A stretch of DNA of 64,000 bases, taken from NCBI GenBank assembly GCA_022836615.1, contig MU405215.1, positions 476,298 through 540,297 on the forward strand. The letters run 5' to 3'. Source of the DNA: Annulohypoxylon bovei var. microspora. Lineage: Eukaryota > Ascomycota > Sordariomycetes > Xylariales > Hypoxylaceae. A model generated the notes under the pieces. It searched no databases, was not told where the DNA came from, and saw only the letters and a list, made by a program, of their open reading frames with translations. The translations under genes were made by a program, and so were the position numbers. Positions 11,461 to 21,217 of this stretch are shown piece after piece (position 1 is the first letter of the stretch; every line of letters begins with the position of its first letter).

Positions 11461-12054
11461 GTTTGGTGGGCCAGGAGTCAAAACAGCTCTCAACTTGGAA
11501 CAGCAGGGATTGTGTAGATTTGAAAATAAGAAGAGAGAAAAAGGTAGTGTGGAAATTTAGATTCCCTTTCTATGTAAATTAAAAGGTACTGAAGGCGTCT
11601 GGGGCGAATGCAGCTGTCAGTGAGTTGTGCGGTGTGATAGTTGTGGAAGACGAGATTGTTTGGCAGGTAATTTAGGTAAAGAAACCGCCAAAAAATGAAT
11701 CTGTCTTCACAGGTCAATAGGTACGTAACCTTCTTTCTATTGCAGCTTCCCCTGTACTGTGTGGCTGTGTGGCTAGTTATATAAACATCCATTGTGGCGG
11801 TGGCTAAAAACTCTGCCTGTACCAGTGTAACCCCCACCACCTGCACAATGCCGGAGTGCCGGAGCCCCAATTCCGATGTGGCCTTCTAATCGTCCCGTTA
11901 TCGAGACAATTTTCTAGTCGTGACGACTTCCTCTCATCACACTTCGAAGGGAACTATTCGTCGCATTTACTCTCCAGGCCTGATATACTTCTCTACGCCT
12001 CCATCAGGCATACTGGTCTTTGTGATAGTGTTTTGTTTCTCTATAGCTGCAAAG
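11461..12054. promoter_or_regulatory. shared divergent promoter of YIP1 and PAM16
   Basis: 594 bp separate the two start codons. No open frame of interest lies here. Both genes are essential housekeeping genes in yeast, so constitutive two-way expression is expected; I see no specific binding site I can name with confidence. Confidence 0.5.
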
Positions 12055-12558
12055 ATGGTAGGTCTAAGAAGATTCTCTTATGCTCAAGTGAATCGGCCGA
12101 TGCGCCACAAACAAGTTTGCTAACAATTCTTCTAGGCGCACCGCATCATAACCCAGATCGTCGTAGTGGGCAGCCGAGTTCTCACCCGTGCCTTTGCTGA
12201 GGCCTACAAGCAAGCCCAAGCTTCCTCCAATTATGCTCGGGCGCAAGCGAAAATCAATCCGAATGCGCCATCATCTCGAGCGAGTTTCACCAGTGGCATG
12301 ACCTTAGACGAGGCCTGTAAGATCCTAAACGTCAAACCGCCTCAGGGAGGCCAAGCGAATATGGAGGATGTCATGTCCCGGTTCAAGAAGCTCTTCGACC
12401 AGAACGATCCGGAGAAGGGAGGTAGTTTTTACCTACAGAGCAAAATTTTAAGAGCGAGGGAGCGCATAGAAGCCGAAGTTAAACCTGTTATGGAAAAGAC
12501 TGCGCAGGAGGCTGAAATAAAAGAAGGATGGAAGCCGAAGGTTTACAAGGACCGGTAG
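12055..12558 (+). CDS. PAM16: PAM16 (Magmas), subunit of the mitochondrial import motor
   Basis: A J-like protein on the matrix side of the TIM23 channel that binds and restrains Pam18/Tim14. The second exon (12136-12558) encodes AHRIITQIVVVGSRV, the membrane-associated start of the family. Then come the degenerate J-like domain with DEACKILNV (about residues 65-73) and RFKKLFDQNDPEKGGSFYLQ, where the HPD motif is missing as expected for Pam16. A Met is needed before AHRII; the only fitting one is ATG at 12055-12057, directly followed by a donor GTAGGT and a 78-nt intron ending TTCTAG. The first coding exon is therefore just the three bases of the start codon. The product is 141 residues, normal for the family. 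Confidence 0.93.
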
Positions 12559-13385
12559 TAACGTCGACTTCTTCCGAAATCAATAATCACCATTATGTAT
12601 GGGATGAGTGTTACCGGAGACACTGATCACCCATTATACCCAACAACATCAGAGAAAAGCATCTTCACTCGAATGGCATGGCATGGCCTGGCGTTATTTG
12701 GGAGTTTTGATTCATGGGCTCATTTATTCCTGGTCGGAATAGGAAAAGAGACGAGGCCGCGTACACTACTGTAATCATTGTATACTACAGTCAAAAGGAG
12801 CAAGGACATGATGAAATGATTCATGTATTGACACTTGCTAGGCCCCGTTACTAGTCAAGACATAATAGTACATACATTTACTAACGATGATTTGCAGAAG
12901 TTGAAACATTGTTAAGAGAACGATAACACATGTCAGATTCCTAAACCCAGTGATCTCCTTAACCTTCCGAACGCTAGGTAAATCATCATATACCCTTTTC
13001 TAGGCCATGAAACGTCAAGTATTGCCACTAGGAAGCATTGAAGATAGCAGCACGAAGAAGATTTTAATGGCTTTAAAGGCCAAGAATTTACATCTACCTA
13101 TGTTCGAGCAATAAGCAATATGATTAAGTAATAAGAGCCCTTTTCGTGTTAAATCCCTACTAACATCTCATGAGCTAGTTCTATGGTGTTGGAATAAATT
13201 TGGCGGGAGCCGCTTCTATATCACGAATGCCCAGGAGATCTTCAGCGGGATAATGAATAGGGGTATATGCTATTGTCGGTAATATTGCGGTGCACTTGGA
13301 TATTCCTTGGCGCAATTGTTAGGTACTAAATAGCTATCTCCTGCTTCGGAGCCAGAGTAAGGTGCCGACGATAACAACCTCCAAG
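12559..13385. other. intergenic, no feature seen
   Basis: About 830 bp between the 3' ends of PAM16 and the Rieske gene. Moderately AT-rich with no frame or repeat worth noting. Confidence 0.5.
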
Positions 13386-14697
13386 TCACCATTCCAATTC
13401 ACCGCCTTGCTCCATCATGCACATTGATGCCGTCTCATTCTCATTTCCGCCCAGCGCGTTACATAAAGCCTCGGCCTCCTCATCTATAGCATCGTGTCCC
13501 GTGACTCTGACAGCCGCATTGATCTTTCGACCCGCGACCCTCTCCAATCGCCGATGGTGGTCGATGTGTCGAGCAAACTTATCCAACCTCTCGCGGACTG
13601 CGCTCTGCCTGAAGTCGAGTAGGGTATTTGCCTTCTTGTCCTTCTTCAGCCTGGCAACGGCTCCACTGATCTCCGCATCAACGAGGGCCTGCAGATCGTG
13701 GGGTTGTGAGCCGGTAGGACCCAGCGGCACAAAGGTGTTCTTCACAAGCGTTTTGTTGTAACCAACGGGCAAGGCCGAGACGATCAGGAGGCCTCGGTTT
13801 CCTAGGCGACAGATAAAAGAGCCATCGTCCACATACTCAAGTTGTGGCTGGTAGTTGAGGGTATGTGCTAGCCATTTCCTCCCCCGCATTTTGCCGGTGA
13901 AATTTACGGGGTCGATGAACCATGGCAGAAGACCTTTTCAATGTTAATAACCCACTTTGAAAGGTAGATGCATGCTTTACTCACTCGCGATTCTCCAACC
14001 CACGTCAACTTCGATCTCCCACGCCGAAGTATTTTCGAGCGAGAGCTTTCCTAGCACGGGCGAAGGAGTATCGCTCCAGGGGAATGCATCATTGAGGTCT
14101 GTCGCGAAGTTCACGAAAACAAATCGGCGGCAATCTATCTTCAGATGGACCTCAAACAGGCCATTGGCCGACTTGTCGAAGCCCGGCACGTCCATGAACT
14201 CCGGCGCTTTGATGAGCTCTCCCGCCGTCGAATACTGCCAGCCGTGATACCGGCAGGAGAGCTTCGCGGTGTTTCCGCATGGCCTCCGAGCAACCGTGTA
14301 TGCGCGGTGTCTGCATACGTTGTGGAATGCTCGCAGCTTGTCGTCCTTGCTTCTGATGATGAGGAATGGGATATCAGCGATCACATACGTGCGATAGTCC
14401 CCGGACTTCTTGAATTGCGACTCATGCGCGACCATCGTCCATCTCTGCGATTCGGTCAGTTTGATGGTCCTATTTGGCAGGTTTTATAGGCATACACACC
14501 TTGAGGAAGATGGCCCTCTTCTCGAGGTCATACGGAACATGCTCTGCGAAAGGGCTGCTGGTCTTGATCGTGTCGCCTTTCTCTACCGCATCCAGTCCAG
14601 TGGGCGTGCCCGAGCTGGATCCAGTTTGTACGTATATGATAACCAACTCTAATAATGCAAACAGGAGGGCTCCTATGCACATAAATTGAAGAAGCAT
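13386..14697 (-). CDS. Rieske [2Fe-2S] protein without a visible mononuclear-iron site
   Basis: Exons 14500-14697, 13985-14444 and 13386-13933 join in phase to 401 residues. The start at 14697 gives a hydrophobic anchor (MLLQFMCIGALLFALLELVI), then a linker and the family block YDLEKRAIFLK. The Rieske ligands are complete: C110-x-H112 in VCRHRAYTV and C130-x2-H133 in CRYHGWQY. The text AFHNVCRHRA and GWQYSTAGELIKAP is typical of choline-monooxygenase-like fungal Rieske proteins. After WEIEVDVGWRIAS the second half is poorly conserved; I cannot find the E/D-x2-H-x4-H motif or a partner Asp that hold catalytic iron in this superfamily. It ends in a helical, charged region (HIDHHRRLERVAGRK). It should carry electrons, not oxidise substrate by itself. 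The neighbour at 15330-16453 has just the missing half. Some fungal homologues may share this lay-out; I cannot check how common it is. Confidence 0.85.
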
Positions 14698-15329
14698 CGT
14701 GAGAGACAGCTGCGGCCCCGTAGAAAATATTTTAACCTCAATCATTTTTATTGGCTGCGGAGAATCACAACTCAAGTTTGGAGTCCCAAGATATTATCAC
14801 GAGGTGCCCCGAGGAAATATTTCAATCGAGTGCCTGGTCCGGTGACGGTAGTCTTTAGCATACTGTTATTGGGAACGTCACGGTTATACGTTCAGACCGT
14901 AATAGGATGCGTATCGTTAGATTTGTCATAGAAAATTGTCAATAGACATCAAATAGGATGTTCCGGACGATCTGCCGCCGCCGCACCGAGTCGTCGAGCC
15001 AAGTATATGCATGCCGATAAAGAGTGGCCTAAGTATACTAAAGCTAGCCGAGTTCAGAAATCATGCATTCCTTCTATCGTGTCAAAATTTAGTGATAGGG
15101 TCATACTTATCAAACTGCACATATCGGAGCTGCAACATGGTACCATATTGTGGCCGAGTTCGGGGTGGCTCTGTTGATCTGCTCTAGGAACGATCTCGGC
15201 CAAAGATCTTGAAGCATGGATGAAGATCATCCTATAATTTCAGACTGCTTTATCATTTACTTAGCATCTCTTAACATACGAGGCTTTCCCGGATATACGA
15301 GTCCTTCATCTGGAGCGTATCTGTTGGAA
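14698..15329. promoter_or_regulatory. shared divergent promoter of the two Rieske-type genes
   Basis: 632 bp lie between the two start codons. It contains an inverted CGG-N8-CCG at 14964-14977 and an everted CCG-N4-CGG at 15154-15163. Both are arrangements recognised by Zn2Cys6 dimers in fungi. A decayed Zn2Cys6 gene lies 4 kb away (19162-20290). CGG/CCG pairs occur often by chance, so this is suggestive only. Confidence 0.4.
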
Positions 15330-16453
15330 ATGGCTCCCTTAATCAAGACTCTCCCGGCCTCTTGGTATTGTTCCAAGGCACTGTACGAGCTAGAGCAGAG
15401 GGCAGTCTTTTTGAAGGCAAGATGAACTTCTTCTAATCTTCCCGTTGAACCTTATCAGCTAACCAATGATCCATAGTCATGGTATCTTCTCGGCCCCATC
15501 ACAAAATTTGCCGATGGCAGGCCAGTTGAATATGAGTTCGCCGGCGTTGGCTTAGTTGTCGAGACGGAGGAACAAAGCTTTAGAGTGACTCGGCTAGCCG
15601 ATGTAGGCACGAATGAAAGCTCAAAATACGCCTCACTCAAGCATTGACTAGAATCAGAAACAACCCCTGCCCCATAAGTTGACCTCGAGCGGCCTGTTAT
15701 TCGCAGCTCTTTCGGCGGAGGCGCCGGACTTCGAATCATTCTTCCCAGGATTAGAGGAGCTATTATCTCAGGTAGATTTTACGAAGCTCCCGTATAGAAG
15801 AACTATATCCTATGAAGGAAAGTTCAACTGGAAGACTATGTGAGTACCTGATTCCTTTTCCAACGTCTTTCGGGATAACCGTCATCTTTTACGCTCATTC
15901 TTGTCCCTTGGCACTGCACGAAACTCAACGTCCTCGTTTCTTCAGGGTCGACGGATACCAAGAGTGCCTACACTGCCAATACACGCACCCATCCTTCTCG
16001 GTGCTATACCCGCCGACCTTCTACGCGGTGCAGAACTACGGCAACTACTCGCGGCACATCGCGGACCCGGAGAAGCCGGACGACGGGCTGTTCCTGTACT
16101 TCTTCCCGGTGTGCACGCTCAACGCCTACGGCGGCGGCGTGTCCGTGTTCCGCGTGTGCCCGACCGCCGACCCCGGCGTCACGCGCATGGAGTTCGACTA
16201 CTACAACCTCAAGGACGGCGAGCCCTTCGAGGACTACTTCCGCTTCGTCCGCAAGGTCGCGCTCGAGGACTACGAGCTCTGCGAGAAGGCCCAGGCTAAC
16301 CTCGAGCGCGGCGTTTACTGCCAGGGCATCCTCAACCCCGTCAAGGAGAGCGGCGTCAGCCACTATCAGCAGCAGGTCAGGAAGATGGTCGTCGAGAGGT
16401 ACAAAGAGGAGACAGGACGCCGGGAAGAAATGACCACGGTAGCCGTGAACTGA
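15330..16453 (+). CDS. Rieske-oxygenase catalytic domain (RHO alpha C) lacking the Rieske ligands
   Basis: Exons 15330-15416, 15477-15602, 15658-15839 and 15946-16453 join in phase to 300 residues. The first intron is of GC-AG type (GCAAGA...CATAG). The start MAPLIKTLPASWYCS matches the usual N-terminus of choline-monooxygenase-like fungal proteins, followed by ELEQRAVFLKSWYLLGP. The next about 60 residues occupy the place of the Rieske domain but hold no C-x-H or C-x2-H pair, and none is hidden in the introns. The catalytic domain is complete: KFNWKTMVDGYQECLHC leads into E138-x2-H141-x4-H146, and the third iron ligand D240 sits in VALEDYELCEKAQ. The tail GVYCQGILNPVKESGVSHY is typical too. 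An enzyme of this class needs electrons from a Rieske cluster; the divergent neighbour could supply them. Function otherwise resembles quaternary-ammonium or aromatic hydroxylases. Confidence 0.85.
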
Positions 16454-16657
16454 ATGTTAGCTTCCTTTTTCATCTCTTTTAGGATTGATGACCACTCGTC
16501 AAGAAATCACAATATAACGAGAATTCTATTGCAACTTCAGGAAAATGGTGTCTTATCTTTCTTATCTATTCCTCATCGATAGAGTCCCTCTCGTAAATGG
16601 TCGTACTCACAAAAATGGAAGTTAGGTGACGTTTAAAGAAGGCAATACAATGACAAA

Positions 16658-18417
16658 TCAAGACGTAAGCGTCGTAGCCTGCCTAAGCACGGCCGCTTGG
16701 TCCTTGGTGTCGTCGCCCCAAGATGCCACAACCCCGTTTGCGGCCAGATAATCCTTCCAGATGCGATCTTCATCGTCTAGGTTCCGGGACACTTCCTCCA
16801 CGAGGAAAAGGGAGATCAGGACGCCGATGACAGCGATCGCGGATCCGACCATGAAGACAATTTGATTGCCTTTCTCGCTGTTGTCGTACGAATTAAGAAT
16901 AGCATTGAAGACCTATATACCGGATTAGTTCAATTGCTGAAGGGGGAGAGTTGGCGAAAAATGCTCACATGCGTGCCAATGGCGGCTCCAGCCTTGGCTA
17001 CAGCTGAAACCAAGCCAGAGGTTTGGCCCCGAACCGACGTTGGGAACGGCTCCGTGGATACGAGACCGATGGTGCTATAATCTTTGTTAATATCGGCTGC
17101 TCCTCGAACTTGATATCCTATTTCACTTACCTTCCCGGGCCAATTTCGCCAAAGGTGAGGAAGATACCATATAAGATGACAAATAATGGGAAGATGGCCT
17201 CGATCTTGTCGTACGCCCCACCCAAGATAAATCCCAGCACCGCCTGGCAGCCAAAACCCAGGGCCATCGTATATCGCCGCCCAATCTTGTCGACCAGCCA
17301 GCCAGCCGCCGAGGAAGGGACCGGGGAGGTAGAATGCATTGATGACCACGCCCCAAGCCAAATTCAGCGTCAAGCTATTAGAGGAATTGGCTTTGGAGAT
17401 TACGACGGAACTAAAGATACCGAACGGGATGGCGATCCAGTTGTAGAGGAACCACGATAGGGAGCCGGCGATGAGTCGCAGCCAGTACTTCTTGAGGATC
17501 AGGAGGTAGGGGGCGCGCTGCTTGCGCAGAGCCGACTTGCGGTACGCGTTGGAAACCGCCATTCGCATGCGGAAGTAGAAGATGGACAACGTCGGGGTCA
17601 TGCCCAGCGCAAAGGACAAGCGCCAAACCAGCTCGTAGTGGGCTTCGTTTTTGCCCACGATCACATACAGGATGAGCGGGATGAGCGGGCCCAGGCAATA
17701 GCCGCAAGATGCCGCGAGCTCGCCTAGCGTGGCGAAGATGAAGCCACGGTGTTTCCGGAAGTTGCTGGCTTCGTCGGTAGCTTCCATGGCGGCGGCCCCT
17801 ATAAAGAGTAAGCACGATATCTAACTAAATTTTACAGAGAAAACCTACCGGTCGTGGGATACTCGCCGCCCGCACCAACGCCGGCAATGCCACGCGCGAC
17901 GACCATCATCCACAGGAGGCCGTTGGGCGTGGTGCCGCTAGCGGCGGTACTCAGCACGATGCCTAGAGTTAAGAGACCGGTTGTCGCGATAGCGCTGGTC
18001 TTTCGGCCTCAGAGATCGGCCACGTAGCCAAAAAATCAGGGTTCCAAAGATCATGCCGATGAGGAACGCGTTTGACAGACGGTTGTACATGGATTCTGTC
18101 ATGTAATCAGGGTATTGGACCACGAGAAAGAAGTAAAGGTAGCCGACGACGGAGGCGTTGCTTTAGGATGTTAGCGTTTGATCAAACCCCATCTTTGACC
18201 CGATATCAAGCTGGCCAGGGAAGGAGACTCACTAGCCATCAGTCACCTGGGCAATGGCCATGAAGCTCAACGTCAACCACACCGAGATCTTGCTGAATGT
18301 AGTGATAGGCGGACTATTTTCAGCCTCCGGGCTGCATTGCTCCGTGTCTCTTTCATCCCCAGACATAAGAGTCGTGTCGACGATCACCCCCTGGGCTGTG
18401 GACTTTGAGTTCGACAT
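16658..18417 (-). pseudogene. MFS transporter, glycerophosphoinositol/phosphate-type (GIT1-like), broken
   Basis: Starting at 18417 (MSNSKSTAQG) the exons encode a 12-TM sugar-porter-like symporter: YLYFFLVVQYPDYMTESMYN, GVGAGGEYPTTGAAAMEATD, GEIGPGSTIGLVSTEPFP and a C-terminal tail ending at 16658. These match fungal GIT1-like permeases. Three lesions are visible. An extra base in a run of six A at 18030-18035 shifts the frame inside TM2/TM3. With that repaired, a TGA (18009-18011) interrupts the G-R-K-T loop. A third copy of a CAGC unit at 17295-17306 shifts the frame by four bases in GGWLVDKIGRR. The five or so introns still look normal. Two frameshifts plus a stop are unlikely to be sequencing error alone, so I call it a pseudogene of recent origin. 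Confidence 0.8.
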
Positions 18418-19161
18418 GTCAGGTGGAGAAGCAGTGCCTTCGCGCTGACTTCTGTGTGGGTTGACAAGGCGTGAAGGGGTTGCCTAGTGACGTTGGACTG
18501 TGGTGTAGATGCTGTAAGTGTCTTTTTATAAACTATCGTCCCGTCTGCAAGCAGCATCAAGCGATTGCCGTATCTGAGAACGCATATGCCTACATGGTAG
18601 TTGTGCGACATATCGAGAGATTGGCAGGGAGCTTCTCATTGGCGGGATACGAAACATCCTTCGTTATCAGAATTCTACACTTATCAGCAGCTGGTCTACC
18701 CCGAGCCGTGTAACAATCAAGTCTTAAAACCCTAGAACTTCATTAACTCGTCGTGAAAACCAGAGGGACTCCAGAGGTCCGGGTCGTAGGTTGCATTGGA
18801 GAAATTAGAAGAACCCGCAGGTGTTGGAGATCCAGGAAAGACCAGGGTGGTCTTCATCCAAGCTGATGGTATTCTAGCAACCGAGAGTGAATTGTGAATT
18901 GTCGGAACTTTCGAGATATGCAAAAGAGCTAGACTTATGAGGCCATGTTGTAGACGCATGTTCTATCATTGCGCGTGGACTTCGCTTCCTGGCCTGTAAT
19001 GCTGCCTGAAGACAACTGATAACAAACACACACACACGAAAATGGTGAAGTGGTTAGAATTACATCTCTTAAGTTGCACGAATGTAGCAGAACCTAGGGT
19101 TTCTCCATGGGCCTCTAGGACGTGGAATTCCTCCCCTTCATTTCTGTGCGAGCACATTACG
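18418..19161. other. intergenic, no supported gene
   Basis: Lies between the 5' end of the broken transporter and the 3' end of the broken regulator. A minus-strand frame at 18732-18959 starts with ATG and a weakly hydrophobic stretch but has no family similarity. A CA microsatellite sits at about 19024-19036. Confidence 0.5.
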
Positions 19162-20290
19162 CTACAGCACCACGAGGGGCGTCCCTTTTCTTTCCCATTC
19201 CTGCGCGCAGGAAACCCAGTCCTGGTCTTTACTCGCCCAAACCTCTTCCAAAAACACTAACATGCTGGCATAGTACCTAAAGGGCGATTTAGACAATATG
19301 CGACAAAGGGCGGTGATAGTGCGCATGCGTTCTCCGTGGCCACAGCTACAGATTTCACCGACGAAAATTGGCCACGACAGCTTCTCTATCGACGCGTCTA
19401 TGTTTTCGAATTGGGCAAACACATCAAAGAGCTTGGACACGTGATACTCCTCGATCTCGTGCGCCTCGACCAAGTGAGGCAAGCGTTTACACGCGTAGAT
19501 AAATCCCGCGTGATGAAACGACTGCGTGAGACGGATGAAGTTGTGATTAGCTAATCGAGTACGTTGAGTGGACAGTGAACCCCCCCCGCTAGCAGACTAG
19601 AGCCTCGGGCAATCTCGAGCTGCGTCTCTATCTCGGAGAGGGAGAACTCGTGGCTGAACGCCTGGTTTGTTTTTTGAACAGATCGCATCGTGATGTCATG
19701 TATGATGTTCAAGTACAGGCCAAAAATGATAGGTTTCGCTCTGACATCGGGCAGTAGGGCATCTCGAAGACGTTTATAGTCAAACAAGGTCGTGACCCTT
19801 TGGCATGCGAGCTGTGAGAAGCTTTCATCGATTTCTAAGTTATTAGATGAGTGCGCGGCAGAGATGCCCAGAATCACAAGTCGTAATATAGGCTGTCTCA
19901 TAGCCAGCGGTATGACCAGCCGCTTGCACCCATTTTGGTCGGAATCAAACCACACGTTGATCGGTGCAATATTGCAGGTGTAGTATTGCAGAAGTTGGCC
20001 CTAAACAGACTCGGGTAGGAGACCTAAGACTGATTCAACTCCATCCGGACATGCTGACTTTGGTGAATCCAGAGAGCTAAAGTCTGGAGGTGACCTAGGG
20101 GTAGTAGGCGCGGCGGGCTTTAGTAGTTCGGATTTACCAAGACTTTTGAACCTCCCACGACTAGCAATGGCATTGACTCAGCGGATATTCTGGCCATATC
20201 CTGGGCATGATGCGCCCTTTTTTATACATTTCTTATAGTATGGTAGAGTACCATCGCAACGAATACGCCTCAACACGCAACTACATCATT
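19162..20290 (-). pseudogene. Zn2Cys6 transcription factor (Fungal_trans_2 type), degenerate
   Basis: The minus strand encodes an N-terminal zinc cluster at about 20184-20285 (CVLRRIRCDG, then KKCIKKGASCPGYGQ) and a long helical domain (FDSDQNGCKRLVIPLAMRQP, then HHAGFIYACKRLPHLVEAHE) ending at 19162. The fourth zinc ligand is lost: the expected P-x-C-x-x-C reads PYYKKC, a Cys-to-Tyr change consistent with G to A. A TGA follows the cluster (20178-20180), a TAG lies at 20001-20003, and the frame shifts near a run of eight C at 19580-19587. A 41-nt intron could replace that last shift, but it would delete the conserved-looking NHNFIRLTQ. The G-to-A style changes would fit RIP. The gene was probably the local regulator of the Rieske/transporter/hydrolase group. 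Confidence 0.75.
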
Positions 20291-21217
20291 CTACCAAGGG
20301 TCAAGGCCGGCGATTAGTCCAGACTCCAAGCCAGGAGAGCGATCATGAGGGCTTCACCTTTGGTGGGAAGTTCGGGTGACTTGGACCCCAAATCAACGAT
20401 CGTGATATATCGTGGTTATTTTCGGAATCGTGTTCATACTCAATAATCGTAGTCATATTAAGCAATAAACGAACGATAAGGTTACAATAAAACCGTTGAA
20501 TGAAGCTGGAATAATTGGTCACGACCGCTCTGGTTAACCTTTAGATAAGAAGTGATCTTATCAGCGGTGACCTTATCAGCGGCACGCAGTCTAGTCGGCG
20601 GGGAATGTCACGTGGTTCCTACTATTACGCTCGAGGGTTCACCTCGTTTATTGAAACCGAACTTTCCTTCTTCATCATTCTCTGCGCTGAAAAAGAATCG
20701 GCGCTTATAGATATCGTCACATGGCTACATCATTGTAATTTTGGCTCTGTCCGTGATCAGAAATTGAGAGATAAGTTACAATCCACAGTTAACATATTTT
20801 TATGTACATCACTGAGGTCTGGATTCTCATTAATACGACCTAACCGTGATTGGCCAATCCGAACCATTAACGACTTGAATTTGCATGCATAACGCTAGAC
20901 TCAATATGGGCAGTATTTTGAGAAAACAGATAGAAACCTGGGGCTTATCGAAGCTTATTGAAACCGCCATTTTAATCATGCCAGACAGAACTACAGGCCC
21001 TACAGACAATGGGACCGGCGCGAGGACGGCGCCGCTGTCGGATACAATACCGCAGGGTGCTCGGTTAAGGACACGAGAATGAGAGGGACTGGATAAGTGG
21101 GAAATAAATGCTTCATCGCATGCCGAAAGGCACCTGATCAAGCTTAATACACTTGATCTCAGTGTGGACTGCAGAGCGTCTGCTTTATTGGTCGAGCAGT
21201 TTGCTGAATATCTTCAA
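20291..21217. other. intergenic, no supported gene
   Basis: About 930 bp upstream of both the broken regulator (minus) and the hydrolase (plus). Short open frames (20605-20892, 20830-21141) have no recognisable domains. Confidence 0.5.

Noticed and set aside
11490..11870. Minus-strand frame of 126 codons upstream of YIP1
   Set aside because: Lies in the divergent promoter, no domain, and runs into the YIP1 leader out of phase.
13386..16453. One fused Rieske gene broken by an inversion
   Set aside because: Each half has its own start, N-terminal family block and in-phase introns, and both keep the upstream E-L/E-x-R-A-x-F-L-K segment, so they are two full genes, not two pieces of one.
18732..18959. 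Small minus-strand frame with a weakly hydrophobic start
   Set aside because: Too short, no clear signal peptide or cysteine pattern, no splice partner found.
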